NCBI GenBank assembly: GCA_947259215.1
Contig: CAMYLJ010000008.1
Span: 271,530 to 335,529 of the forward strand
DNA length: 64,000 nt
Direction of reading: 5' to 3'
Source: an uncultured delta proteobacterium
GTDB lineage: Bacteria > Myxococcota_A > UBA9160 > JAFDET01
The position numbers were made by a program, and so were the translations under genes. Positions 16,889-24,837 of the stretch are shown piece after piece; position 1 is the first letter of the stretch, and the number at the start of each line of letters is the position of its first letter. The notes under the pieces were generated by a model. That model had not been told where the DNA came from and did not search any database. It worked only from the letters and a program-made list of their open reading frames with translations.

Positions 16889-18193
16889 ATGGCATGGGAC
16901 TTCGAGACCGAGCCCGCATTCCAGGAGAAGCTCGACTGGATCGACGCCTTCGTGCGCGAGGAGGTCGAGCCGCTGGACGTCTTGTGGCCCGACAGCGGTG
17001 CGCCCTACGACGTTCGCAACCCGACGACGCGGAGCATCCTGCGCCCGCTCCAGGAGGAGGTGAAGAAGCGCGATCTCTGGGCCTGCCACCTGGGACCCGA
17101 GCTCGGGGGCGAGGGCTTCGGGCAGGTGAAGCTCGCGCTCATGAACGAGCTGCTCGGCCGCTCGCTGTGGGCGCCGACGGTCTTCGGCTGCCAGGCCCCG
17201 GACTCGGGCAACGCCGAGATCCTGGCCGCGTACGGAACCGACGCCCAGAAGCGGCGCTACCTGGAGCCGCTCCTCACCGGCGAGATCGTGTCCTGCTACT
17301 CGATGACCGAGCCCCAGGCGGGCTCGGACCCGAAGGAGTTCCGCTGCCGCGCGGAGCGCGACGGCGACGGCTGGTGCATCCGCGGCGAGAAGTACTTCTC
17401 GTCGAACGCGCCCTACGCCGAGTTCCTGATCGTCATGTGCATCACCGATCCGGACGTGCCGGTCTATCAGGGCGCCTCCATGTTCCTGGTCCCGAGCGAC
17501 GCACGGGGCGTGAACGTGGTGCGCTGGAGCGGACTGGCGGGTGAAACGCTCGGCGAGGGAGCGCACGGCTATCTCCGCTACGACGATGTGCGGGTCCCCG
17601 CGGAGAACCTCCTGGGTGGCGAAGGACAGGCCTTCGCGATCGCGCAGGCGCGGCTCGGCGGCGGGCGCATCCACCACGCCATGCGCAGCGTGGGCCAGCT
17701 GAAGCGCGCCTTCGACATGCTGTGCGAGCGCGCGCTCTCCCGCCGCACCCAGGGCGAGGAACTCGCGCGCAAGCAGGCCGTGCAGCACGCCGTCGCCGAC
17801 TCCTTCATCGAGATCGAGCAGTTCCGGCTGCTGGTGCTGTACGCCGCCTGGCTGATCGACCGCGGCCGCAGCGAGGAGGCGCGCACCTACATCTCCGCCG
17901 TCAAGGCCTGGACGCCGAAGGTGCTCGGGGACGTCGTCGGACGTGCGGTGCACGTGCACGGGGCGCTCGGCGTCTCGAACGAGATGCCGCTCCACCGCAT
18001 GTGGGCGGGCGTGCCGGTGATGGCGGTGGTGGACGGTCCGACGGAGGTGCACAAGACCCAGGTCGCGCGACGGGTGTTGAAGAGTCACACGCCGGCCGCC
18101 GGCCCGTGGCCGAGCGAGTACCTGCCGGAGCGCGAGGCCTGGGCCCGGAGCAAGCTCGGCCGCTGGCTCGAGCACGAGGTGGGGAACCAGTGA
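16889..18193 (+). CDS. Acyl-CoA dehydrogenase, ACAD10/11-type
   Basis: The 434-residue flavoprotein shows the FAD/substrate-binding signatures YSMTEPQAGSDPKEF (about 138-152) and GEKYFSSNAP, and the C-terminal helical signature HGALGVSNEMPLHRMWAGV. It should oxidise or otherwise process an acyl-CoA at the alpha-beta bond. The next gene is a phosphotransferase overlapping by 4 nt; in animal ACAD10/ACAD11 the same two domains are fused, and in Pseudomonas the LvaA/LvaC pair handles 4-hydroxyacyl-CoA. By that parallel this enzyme may act on 4-phosphoryl-acyl-CoA. Start at ATG 16889 follows a -10 by 9 nt. Confidence 0.88.
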   Translation: MAWDFETEPAFQEKLDWIDAFVREEVEPLDVLWPDSGAPYDVRNPTTRSILRPLQEEVKKRDLWACHLGPELGGEGFGQVKLALMNELLGRSLWAPTVFGCQAPDSGNAEILAAYGTDAQKRRYLEPLLTGEIVSCYSMTEPQAGSDPKEFRCRAERDGDGWCIRGEKYFSSNAPYAEFLIVMCITDPDVPVYQGASMFLVPSDARGVNVVRWSGLAGETLGEGAHGYLRYDDVRVPAENLLGGEGQAFAIAQARLGGGRIHHAMRSVGQLKRAFDMLCERALSRRTQGEELARKQAVQHAVADSFIEIEQFRLLVLYAAWLIDRGRSEEARTYISAVKAWTPKVLGDVVGRAVHVHGALGVSNEMPLHRMWAGVPVMAVVDGPTEVHKTQVARRVLKSHTPAAGPWPSEYLPEREAWARSKLGRWLEHEVGNQ

Positions 18194-19257
18194 GCGGGGA
18201 GGCGGCCGGCGGAGCCGGCAGCGCCCCGGCGCTCGATCTCGAACGCCTCTCCCGCTGGCTGGACGCCAGCGGTCTGCCTGGGGCGGGCGAATCGCTGTCG
18301 CTGCGCTTCGTCAGCGGAGGCGCCTCCAACGAGATCTTCGAGCTGCGCCGCGGAGACGCGCGCATGGCGCTGCGCCGGCCGCCGCGGCGAATTCCGAGCG
18401 GCCGCAACGAGACCATGCTGCGCGAGTACCGGGTGCTGTCGGCGCTGCGCGACACGGACGTGCCGCATCCGCGCGTGCTCGCCGGCTGCGACGATCCCGA
18501 CGTGATGGACGGGGCCTGCTTCTACGTGATGGAGTTCGTGGACGGCTGGTCACCCATGAGCATGGGCGACTCCTGGCCGGCTCCCTTCGACCGCGACCTC
18601 GACGCCCGCCGCGGCCTGGCCTTCGAGCTGGTGGACGCGATCGCGGCCTTGGGGCAGGTGGATTGGCGCGGCGTGGAGCTCGAGGGCTTCGGTCGGCCGG
18701 AGGGGTTCCTGGAGCGCCAGGTGGACCGCTGGCTGGCCCATCTCGAGCGCGCGCGCTTCCGCGAGATTCCCGGTCTGGACGCAGCCGCCGACTGGCTCCG
18801 CCGCAACACGCCGGCGTCCTTCACCCCGGGCATCCTCCACGGCGACTACCAGTTTGCCAACGTGATGTTCCGGCACGGCGCGCCAGCGCGCCTGGCCGCC
18901 GTGGTGGATTGGGAGATGTCCACGGTCGGCGATCCGCTGCTCGACCTGGCCTGGGTCCTGATGGGCTGGCCGGATCCCGGCGAGGACGTGGGCCAGAGCT
19001 ACGTGGACTACGAGGGGATGCCGACGCGCGCCGAGCTGGTGTCGCGCTACGCGGAGCGCAGCCCGCTGCCCGTGGAGCGGATGGACTACTACGTGGTGCT
19101 GGCGCGCTTCAAGATGGCGTGCGTGCTGGAGGCCCAGTACGCGCGCTACGTGCGCGGCGCGGCCGACAACGAGAAGATCGCAGCCTTCGGCGACGTCGTG
19201 CTGGACATGGCCGGCCGCGCCGCCGAGCTGGCGCGCAGCGCCCCGCGCCAGACGTAA
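18190..19257 (+). CDS. APH-family phosphotransferase paired with the acyl-CoA dehydrogenase
   Basis: This 355-residue kinase-fold protein has the aminoglycoside phosphotransferase motifs: catalytic HGDYQFANV (Asp219, Asn224) and the metal-binding DWE (Asp240). It starts at GTG 18190 inside the stop of the preceding gene (GTGA overlap), so it is translationally coupled to it. By analogy with LvaA and the kinase half of ACAD11 it is predicted to phosphorylate the 4-hydroxyl of a hydroxyacyl-CoA rather than an antibiotic. The context is the main evidence for that role; substrate is untested. Confidence 0.85.
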   Translation: MSGEAAGGAGSAPALDLERLSRWLDASGLPGAGESLSLRFVSGGASNEIFELRRGDARMALRRPPRRIPSGRNETMLREYRVLSALRDTDVPHPRVLAGCDDPDVMDGACFYVMEFVDGWSPMSMGDSWPAPFDRDLDARRGLAFELVDAIAALGQVDWRGVELEGFGRPEGFLERQVDRWLAHLERARFREIPGLDAAADWLRRNTPASFTPGILHGDYQFANVMFRHGAPARLAAVVDWEMSTVGDPLLDLAWVLMGWPDPGEDVGQSYVDYEGMPTRAELVSRYAERSPLPVERMDYYVVLARFKMACVLEAQYARYVRGAADNEKIAAFGDVVLDMAGRAAELARSAPRQT

Positions 19258-19383
19258 CGCTGGATCGGTATCCGGCGCGGGCCCCTGGCGTCGGAGCTGC
19301 CGGTCGCCGCGGCCGCCTCTCCAGTCCGGGCCGGCGCGTGCCGAAGAGGTGCTCTACGACCCTGGCGGCCCGAGGAGTCGTGC

Positions 19384-20688
19384 GTGAGCGAGGCGACCGT
19401 CAAGCTGCGCATGCCGGTGAACCGGCCGGACCCCCATCTCATTCGACTGGCCCGGGACCAGGAGCTCTTCCAGCAGCTGCTGGCGGACCCCTCGATCCAG
19501 ACGAGCCTGGAGCGCATCCAGGGCGGCGTCGGCCACACCCTGATGGCCGAGAAGCGGCGCCAGCTCTCCGCCAGCCTGCGCATCACCGAGAGCGTCTCGC
19601 CCTATCTCCACAAAGTGCTGACGACCGTGAAGACGCTGCTCGGTCTCGAGATGCCGGTGGAGCTCTACGTGACGCCGGCGCCGGTGCTGAACGCCTTCTG
19701 CATGACACTGCCCGACAGCGAGGGCCTTCTGGTGGTCGTGACCTCCCAGGCGGTGGAGCGCTTCACGCGTCCGGAGCTGCTGTTCCTGGTGGGTCACGAG
19801 CTCGGCCACGGGATCCTCCAGCACAGCCGGCTGCCCGGTGGCGCGCTGCTCAACCCCATGGACGATGACGCGCGCCTCAGCTGGGATCAGACCATGCTGA
19901 TGCTGCGCTGGATGCGCGCCAGCGAGATCTCGGCGGACCGCTTCGGCCTGCTCTGCTGCCAGGACCCGAGCCTCGCCACCCGCGTCTTCCTGAAGCTCGC
20001 CTCGGGCCTGCCGGGCCAGTACCTGGGCGTGGGTGAGGAGTTCCAGGACCAGATGGACGACTGGGTCAAGACCAAAATCGCCGGCGAGGGCATGGACGAG
20101 ACGCACCCGCTGCTCCCGATCCGCGTCGCCTGCAGCCACGCTTTCGCGGAGAGTGAGTACTTCAGCCACTTCTTCGGCGCCGGCGCCGTCGAGGCGTGCA
20201 ACAGCATGGAAGGCGCCGACAACGCCTGCCACGATCAGCTCTGCCAGATGGACGCCGACCACGTGCAGATCGACCGCCTCGACCATCCCGAAGAGGTCAT
20301 GGGCTTCCTGGCCCTGGCGGGCTTCCTGCTGTGCGCGTCGGACAACGAGATCGACACCGTCGAGTACCACTGGCTGTGCGAGCTCGTGGGCCGCGACCTG
20401 GCCGAGCGGGCTCGCGGCTTTGCCGGCGAGGCGGGCTTCGAGACCTACGTCCAGGAGATGTACTCCCTCGGTAACGGCATCTCCCAGGACCTGGACCGCA
20501 AGCAGTGCCTGAAGCTGGTGTCGGACATCGCGATCATCGCCGCCGTGGACGGCCACGTGCACCCGAACGAGGTGAAGGGCATGCAGATGGTGGCGGAGGC
20601 GTTGCAGCTTCCCAGCCACCTGGCGGACGTGGTGATCAAGGACCTGGGCGCCGGCAGCGACCAGCGCCTGAACCTGCGCGGAAGCTAG
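19384..20688 (+). CDS. M48-type metalloprotease with C-terminal TerB-like domain
   Basis: The 434-residue protein has the zinc motif HELGH (138-142) with the third ligand Glu181 and Asp185 in the SEISADRFG helix, which places it in peptidase family M48. It lacks the N-terminal membrane helices of HtpX. Residues about 290-434 are helical and contain FLALAGFLLCASDNEID and IAIIAAVDGHVHPNEVKGM, resembling TerB/tellurite-resistance domains. A cytoplasmic, possibly membrane-peripheral protease is inferred. GTG start with CGAGGAG upstream. Its stop shares a CTAG with the GST gene. Confidence 0.8.
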   Translation: MSEATVKLRMPVNRPDPHLIRLARDQELFQQLLADPSIQTSLERIQGGVGHTLMAEKRRQLSASLRITESVSPYLHKVLTTVKTLLGLEMPVELYVTPAPVLNAFCMTLPDSEGLLVVVTSQAVERFTRPELLFLVGHELGHGILQHSRLPGGALLNPMDDDARLSWDQTMLMLRWMRASEISADRFGLLCCQDPSLATRVFLKLASGLPGQYLGVGEEFQDQMDDWVKTKIAGEGMDETHPLLPIRVACSHAFAESEYFSHFFGAGAVEACNSMEGADNACHDQLCQMDADHVQIDRLDHPEEVMGFLALAGFLLCASDNEIDTVEYHWLCELVGRDLAERARGFAGEAGFETYVQEMYSLGNGISQDLDRKQCLKLVSDIAIIAAVDGHVHPNEVKGMQMVAEALQLPSHLADVVIKDLGAGSDQRLNLRGS

Positions 20689-21461
20689 GTCCGCACCTCC
20701 GCCGACGGGGAGCGGTGACGCCGGTAGCTGGCGTGCACCCAGGCCACGCCCGGGTGGTCCTGCCATTGCTCCGTCCAGCGCCGGACGCTCTTGGGCATCG
20801 GCTCGGGCCGCGTCATCGGGGAATCCGGCGGGTTCGCCGCCGGCGCCAGCAGGGCCGCAGCCGCCAGGTCCGCCACGCTGAACTCGTCTCCCGCCAGGGC
20901 GCCGGTGGGTCCCGCCTCCGTGGCCACGAAGTCGAGCGCGGCGCGGGTCGCCGCGTGCGCGCGCGTGACTTCCTGCGGGTCGTCGAAGTGGTAGGCGCGC
21001 CGGATCTGGATCCGGCCGATGGGGAAGATGGCGCGGTAGAACGCGCGCACGGGCCAGGGGTGGGGCGACGCGAACATCCGGCACACGTAGCCGGGCTCGT
21101 CGATCAGCACCGAGAAGAGCGCCTGGCGGATCCGCGGGCCGAACTCCTCGTCGAAGCGCTCCTGGATCTCCAGCGCGCGTCGGCGCAGTTCGGGGTCCTT
21201 CGGGTAGAGGGGCGGCTCCGGGTACCGGCGCTCCAGCTCGTCGATGATCCGCGCCGAGCCGGGCACGTGCTCCTCGCCCAGCCGCACGACGGGCACCATG
21301 GTCTGCCCCGTCCGCTTGCGAACCGTCCCCGCGTGGGTGCCGGGAAGCAAGTGGGTGCGCAGGTGGGGAACGCGCTTCCAGTCGAGCGCCCAGCGCGCCT
21401 TCTCGTTGAAGTGGGAGTAGGGGAACTGGAGCAGCTCGACGCCGGGATCGCTGGTCGTCAC
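20685..21461 (-). CDS. Glutathione S-transferase family protein
   Basis: The 258-residue protein begins with a thioredoxin-fold GST N-domain (QFPYSHFNEKARWALDWK, then MVPVVRLGEEHVPGSARIIDELE, the cis-Pro and glutathione-binding Ser region). A helical C-domain with FSVADLAAAALLAP, the N-capping-box helix, follows. The catalytic Ser/Cys position near residue 14 reads SHFNEKAR, as in zeta/beta-like classes. The substrate is unknown. GTG 21461 is chosen for the GAGGAGG 9 nt upstream. Confidence 0.82.
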   Translation of the reverse strand: MTTSDPGVELLQFPYSHFNEKARWALDWKRVPHLRTHLLPGTHAGTVRKRTGQTMVPVVRLGEEHVPGSARIIDELERRYPEPPLYPKDPELRRRALEIQERFDEEFGPRIRQALFSVLIDEPGYVCRMFASPHPWPVRAFYRAIFPIGRIQIRRAYHFDDPQEVTRAHAATRAALDFVATEAGPTGALAGDEFSVADLAAAALLAPAANPPDSPMTRPEPMPKSVRRWTEQWQDHPGVAWVHASYRRHRSPSAEVRT

Positions 21462-21588
21462 GGGGGAGCCTCCTCGCGGGTGTCGTCCACGGGCGCTTCC
21501 CAGGGTACCGAGCCGGACCGGCTGCGGGGGACGCCCCCGACCCGGGGTCGGGGTACAATCGGCCGCCTCGGAGCGAGGTGCAGGGCGG

Positions 21589-23229
21589 ATGGCGGAGATC
21601 GACGGCGGGCGCATCGTGGCGCGGCAGCTCAAGGCCGCCGGCATCGACACGCTCTTCGGCGTCGTGGCGGGTCCCATGATCGAGGTCTTCGCCGGTGCGC
21701 AGGCGGAGGGCCTGAAGGTCGTGGGCTGTCGCCACGAGGAGAACGCGGGCTTCATGGCTTCTGCCTGGGGCTGGCTGCGGCGCAAGCCGGGCGTGCTCGT
21801 GACCGGCTCCGGTCCGGGCATGACCAACGCGGTGACCCCGCTCCACGTGGCCAGCGAGAGCGGGATGCCGCTGCTCGTGCTCGGCGGCTCCGCCTACGCC
21901 GGCACCCGCGGCGTCGGCGGCTTCCAGGAGGCGGACCAGACCGCGTTCGCCCGGCCGGGCTGCAAGTGGACGGGGACCGTCGATCGCACGGACCGCATCG
22001 GCGAGTGGCTGCACCTGGCGCTGGCCCGCGCGCAGGCGGGTCGGCCGGGCGGCGTCTACCTGGACTTTCCCGGCCAGCTCGTCTCCCGTCGCATCCCCGA
22101 GGAGCAGGCCGTCCTGCGCCGCGCGCCGGAGGTGGCCGCTCCCCATCCGGACCCGAACGCCATCAATCGGGTCGCGGAGCTGCTGGCCCGGGCCGAGCGG
22201 CCGCTGGTGCTGGTGGGCAAGGGGGCCGGCTGGTCGGGTGCGGGAGCTGCGCTCGAGCGGCTGGTTGCTCGCGGCATTCCCTACGTGGCCTCGCCGATGG
22301 CGCGGGGCGTGGTGCCCGACGACGATCCCCGGCTGGTGAACGCCGCTCGCTCCGCCGCCCTGGCGGGTGCGGACGCCATCCTGATGGTGGGCGGCCGCTT
22401 CAACTGGATCTTCGGCTTCGGGCGCCCGCCGCGCTATTGCGACGACGTGCGCATTGCGCAGATCGACGTGGTGGCCGAGGAGATGACGAGCGCCGCCGAC
22501 GTCGAGCTCGGCGTCGTCGCCGATGCCGCGGTGGCGGTCGAGCGCCTGTGCGAGGCACTCGACGGGCGCTCGCTGGCCACGTCGGCCAGCTGGCTCTCCT
22601 CGCTGCGCGCGCGCGCGGCCGAGAACGACCGCAAGCTGCGCGGGGTGCTGGAGAGCGACGGCGTACCCATCAACCCCTACCGGCTGGTGCGCGAGGTGAG
22701 TCGGGTGCTGCCGCGCAACGCCATCCTGACCGAGGAAGGCGAGACCATCATGGGCATCTGCCGGGCCGTGCTGGCGAGCTTCGTGGAGCGCGGCCGCTTC
22801 AACGCCGGCACCACGGGCTGCATGGGCACGGGGCTCCCGTACGCCATCGGCGCCAAGCTCGCCTGTCCCGAGCGTCCGTCCGTGGCGGTCCTCGGCGACT
22901 ACGCCTTCGGCGCCGCGGCCATGGCGGTGGAGACGGCGGCGCGGCTGGACGCGCCGGTGGTTGTAGTGGTGGCCAACAACGAGGGCATCGCGGGCCACCT
23001 GATCCAGGACCACATGCTGCCGTCCGGTTCCCCGCCCATCGCCAGCCTGCTGCCGGCCCGCTACGAGAAGCTGGCCGAGCTGGTAGACGGCCACGCGGAG
23101 TACGTGGAGCAGCCCGAGGCCATCCGCCCGGCGCTGGAACGCGCGCTGGCGTCGGGACGCGTGGCCGTCGTGCACGTCCGGATCGATCCCAAGGCCGCGC
23201 GCATCGGCGGCAGCAACTACCTCCAGTAG
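21589..23229 (+). CDS. ThDP-dependent 2-hydroxyacyl-CoA lyase / oxalyl-CoA decarboxylase-like enzyme
   Basis: The 546-residue protein has all three ThDP-enzyme domains: an N-terminal Pyr domain with catalytic Glu50 (GCRHEENAGF), a central domain with RFNWIFGFGRPPRY, and the PP domain with GDYAFGAAAMAVET followed by ANN near residue 435-465. The central motif and PP domain resemble oxalyl-CoA decarboxylase and peroxisomal-type 2-hydroxyacyl-CoA lyase, both of which release formyl-CoA. The adjacent class III CoA-transferase supports CoA-ester chemistry. Choice between the two is open. TACAAT at 21554 is a good -10, with a 23-nt leader. Confidence 0.82.
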   Translation: MAEIDGGRIVARQLKAAGIDTLFGVVAGPMIEVFAGAQAEGLKVVGCRHEENAGFMASAWGWLRRKPGVLVTGSGPGMTNAVTPLHVASESGMPLLVLGGSAYAGTRGVGGFQEADQTAFARPGCKWTGTVDRTDRIGEWLHLALARAQAGRPGGVYLDFPGQLVSRRIPEEQAVLRRAPEVAAPHPDPNAINRVAELLARAERPLVLVGKGAGWSGAGAALERLVARGIPYVASPMARGVVPDDDPRLVNAARSAALAGADAILMVGGRFNWIFGFGRPPRYCDDVRIAQIDVVAEEMTSAADVELGVVADAAVAVERLCEALDGRSLATSASWLSSLRARAAENDRKLRGVLESDGVPINPYRLVREVSRVLPRNAILTEEGETIMGICRAVLASFVERGRFNAGTTGCMGTGLPYAIGAKLACPERPSVAVLGDYAFGAAAMAVETAARLDAPVVVVVANNEGIAGHLIQDHMLPSGSPPIASLLPARYEKLAELVDGHAEYVEQPEAIRPALERALASGRVAVVHVRIDPKAARIGGSNYLQ

Positions 23230-23248
23230 CGAAGGAGAACGAACCCCC

Positions 23249-24460
23249 ATGCCCATGCCCCTCGACGGGATCAAGGTCATCGACTGGACCATCTGGCAGC
23301 AGGGACCCGTGGCCTCGGTCATGCTGGCGGACCTGGGTGCGGAGGTGATCAAGATCGAGGACCGCGTGGCGGGCGACCCTGGCCGGGGCATCCTGCAGAT
23401 GTCCGGCCTGGACATCTCGGAGCGGCCCAATTTCTATTTCGAGGCCAACAACCGCAACAAGAAGAGCATCACCCTCGACCTGAAGCGTCCCGAGGCGCGC
23501 GAGGTGGTGTACAAGCTGGTGGCCGGCGCCGACGTCTTCGTCCAGAACTTCCGCCGGGGCGTGGCGGCGCGCCTCGAGCTCGACTACGCCACGCTCTCCC
23601 GGCACAACCCGCGCCTGATCTACGCCAGCGCCACGGGCTACGGGCCCGAGGGGCCCGAGAGCGGCGAGCCCTCCTTCGATCACCTGGGTCTCGCGCGCTC
23701 GGGGATCATGCTGGCGGCCGGCGAGCCCGAGCATCCGCCGCTCCCGATCTCCGGCGGCGTGGCCGACCAGATGGGTGCGGTCATGCTGGCCTACGGCGTG
23801 CTGGCCGCGCTCTTCGCGCGCGAGCGCCACGGCATGGGGCAAGAGGTGGACGCCTCCCACCTGGGCAGCATGATGTGGCTCCAGGGTCTCTCGGTCTCCT
23901 CGCTGCTGATGATGGGATTCCCGATCCCGCGCATGTCGCGCGCGCGCGCGGGCAACCCGCTCTGGAACCACTACCGCTGCGGCGACGAGCGCTGGATCGC
24001 CCTCTCGATGCTCCAGCCCGACCGCTACTGGGCGGATTTCTGCGACGCCCTCGATCGGCCGGAGCTGGCCGAGGACGAGCGCTTCCGCGACCTGCGCGCG
24101 CGCGCGCAGAACGGCGAGGCCTGCGTCGCGATCCTGGACGAGATCTTCGCCACGCGCCCCCGCGACGAGTGGCTGCGGATCCTGCGCGAGCATCGCGGCG
24201 ACTTCATCTTCACGGTGGTGAACGCGCTCGCGGACCTGCCCACGGACCCGCAGGTGCTCGCCAACGACTACGTGGTGGACTTCGAGCATCCCACCCACGG
24301 CAAGACGCCCATGCTGGGCGTGCCGGTGCGGCTGTCCGAGACGCCGGGTGGCATCCGCGCTCCCGCGCCCGAGTTCGGTCAGCACACCGAGGAGATCCTG
24401 CTCGAGCTGGGCTACGACTGGGACGCGATCGGCGAGCTGCGGGAGAAGGACGTGATCTAG
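23249..24460 (+). CDS. Class III (CaiB/BaiF) CoA-transferase
   Basis: This 403-residue enzyme should move CoA between carboxylates through an aspartyl-CoA. The catalytic residue is probably Asp144 (SFDHLGLARSG); the conserved N-terminus LDGIKVIDWT and ADLGAEVIKIE are typical. It follows the ThDP lyase by 19 nt with a clear RBS (AAGGAGA), so the two form an operon. In oxalate degraders this pair is formyl-CoA transferase plus oxalyl-CoA decarboxylase; here the acyl group is not known. Stop shared as CTAG with the convergent membrane protein. Confidence 0.87.
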   Translation: MPMPLDGIKVIDWTIWQQGPVASVMLADLGAEVIKIEDRVAGDPGRGILQMSGLDISERPNFYFEANNRNKKSITLDLKRPEAREVVYKLVAGADVFVQNFRRGVAARLELDYATLSRHNPRLIYASATGYGPEGPESGEPSFDHLGLARSGIMLAAGEPEHPPLPISGGVADQMGAVMLAYGVLAALFARERHGMGQEVDASHLGSMMWLQGLSVSSLLMMGFPIPRMSRARAGNPLWNHYRCGDERWIALSMLQPDRYWADFCDALDRPELAEDERFRDLRARAQNGEACVAILDEIFATRPRDEWLRILREHRGDFIFTVVNALADLPTDPQVLANDYVVDFEHPTHGKTPMLGVPVRLSETPGGIRAPAPEFGQHTEEILLELGYDWDAIGELREKDVI

Positions 24461-24837
24461 CCCTCCGGGCCCGCCGGACTGCGGTAGATCAGCGCCAGCG
24501 CGCCGACCAGGCCCGCCAGGTAGAGCACGGTGTAGACGGCGTGGGCCCGCAGGTAGGAGGCGGGTGCCTTCGCCTGCCGCACGGCGGCGTAGGAGATGGC
24601 GAGGTAGAAGGCCACGTAGGCCGCCACCACGTACGGCGCCAGCTGCGGCAGGGACAGCGCCAGCAGCAGCGTTGCCGCGGCGCCGAGCAGGCCGTGGAGC
24701 CGCACCCGGGCGTTCGCGGCCTGGAGCGCCTTCTGGCGCTCCGGCTCGAGGCGCGCCAGAGCCGACTCGGACACGAAGCGCCCGAGCACGACGCAGCCGA
24801 AGAAGACCGCCAGGGCGAGCAGGCCCGAGTCAGTCAC
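24457..24837 (-). CDS. Small four-helix membrane protein, unknown
   Basis: The 126-residue product has four hydrophobic stretches (about 5-20, 48-66, 68-86 and 101-120) with a charged loop between the first two (ALARLEPERQKALQAANARVRLHG). I do not recognise a family. The GTG start at 24837 overlaps the end of the upstream propeller gene by 8 nt, so it is probably coupled to it and may be a membrane partner. A longer frame exists but runs through the upstream gene. Confidence 0.6.
   Translation of the reverse strand: MTDSGLLALAVFFGCVVLGRFVSESALARLEPERQKALQAANARVRLHGLLGAAATLLLALSLPQLAPYVVAAYVAFYLAISYAAVRQAKAPASYLRAHAVYTVLYLAGLVGALALIYRSPAGPEG

Noticed and set aside
18190..19257. Aminoglycoside resistance gene
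   Set aside because: The kinase fold is shared, but coupling to an acyl-CoA dehydrogenase fits the acyl-CoA-linked subfamily better.
19354..23430. Very long minus-strand open frame opposite the M48 and ThDP genes
   Set aside because: A shadow of high-GC coding sequence; low-complexity Val/Arg/His/Ala content and no motif, apart from the real GST gene inside it.
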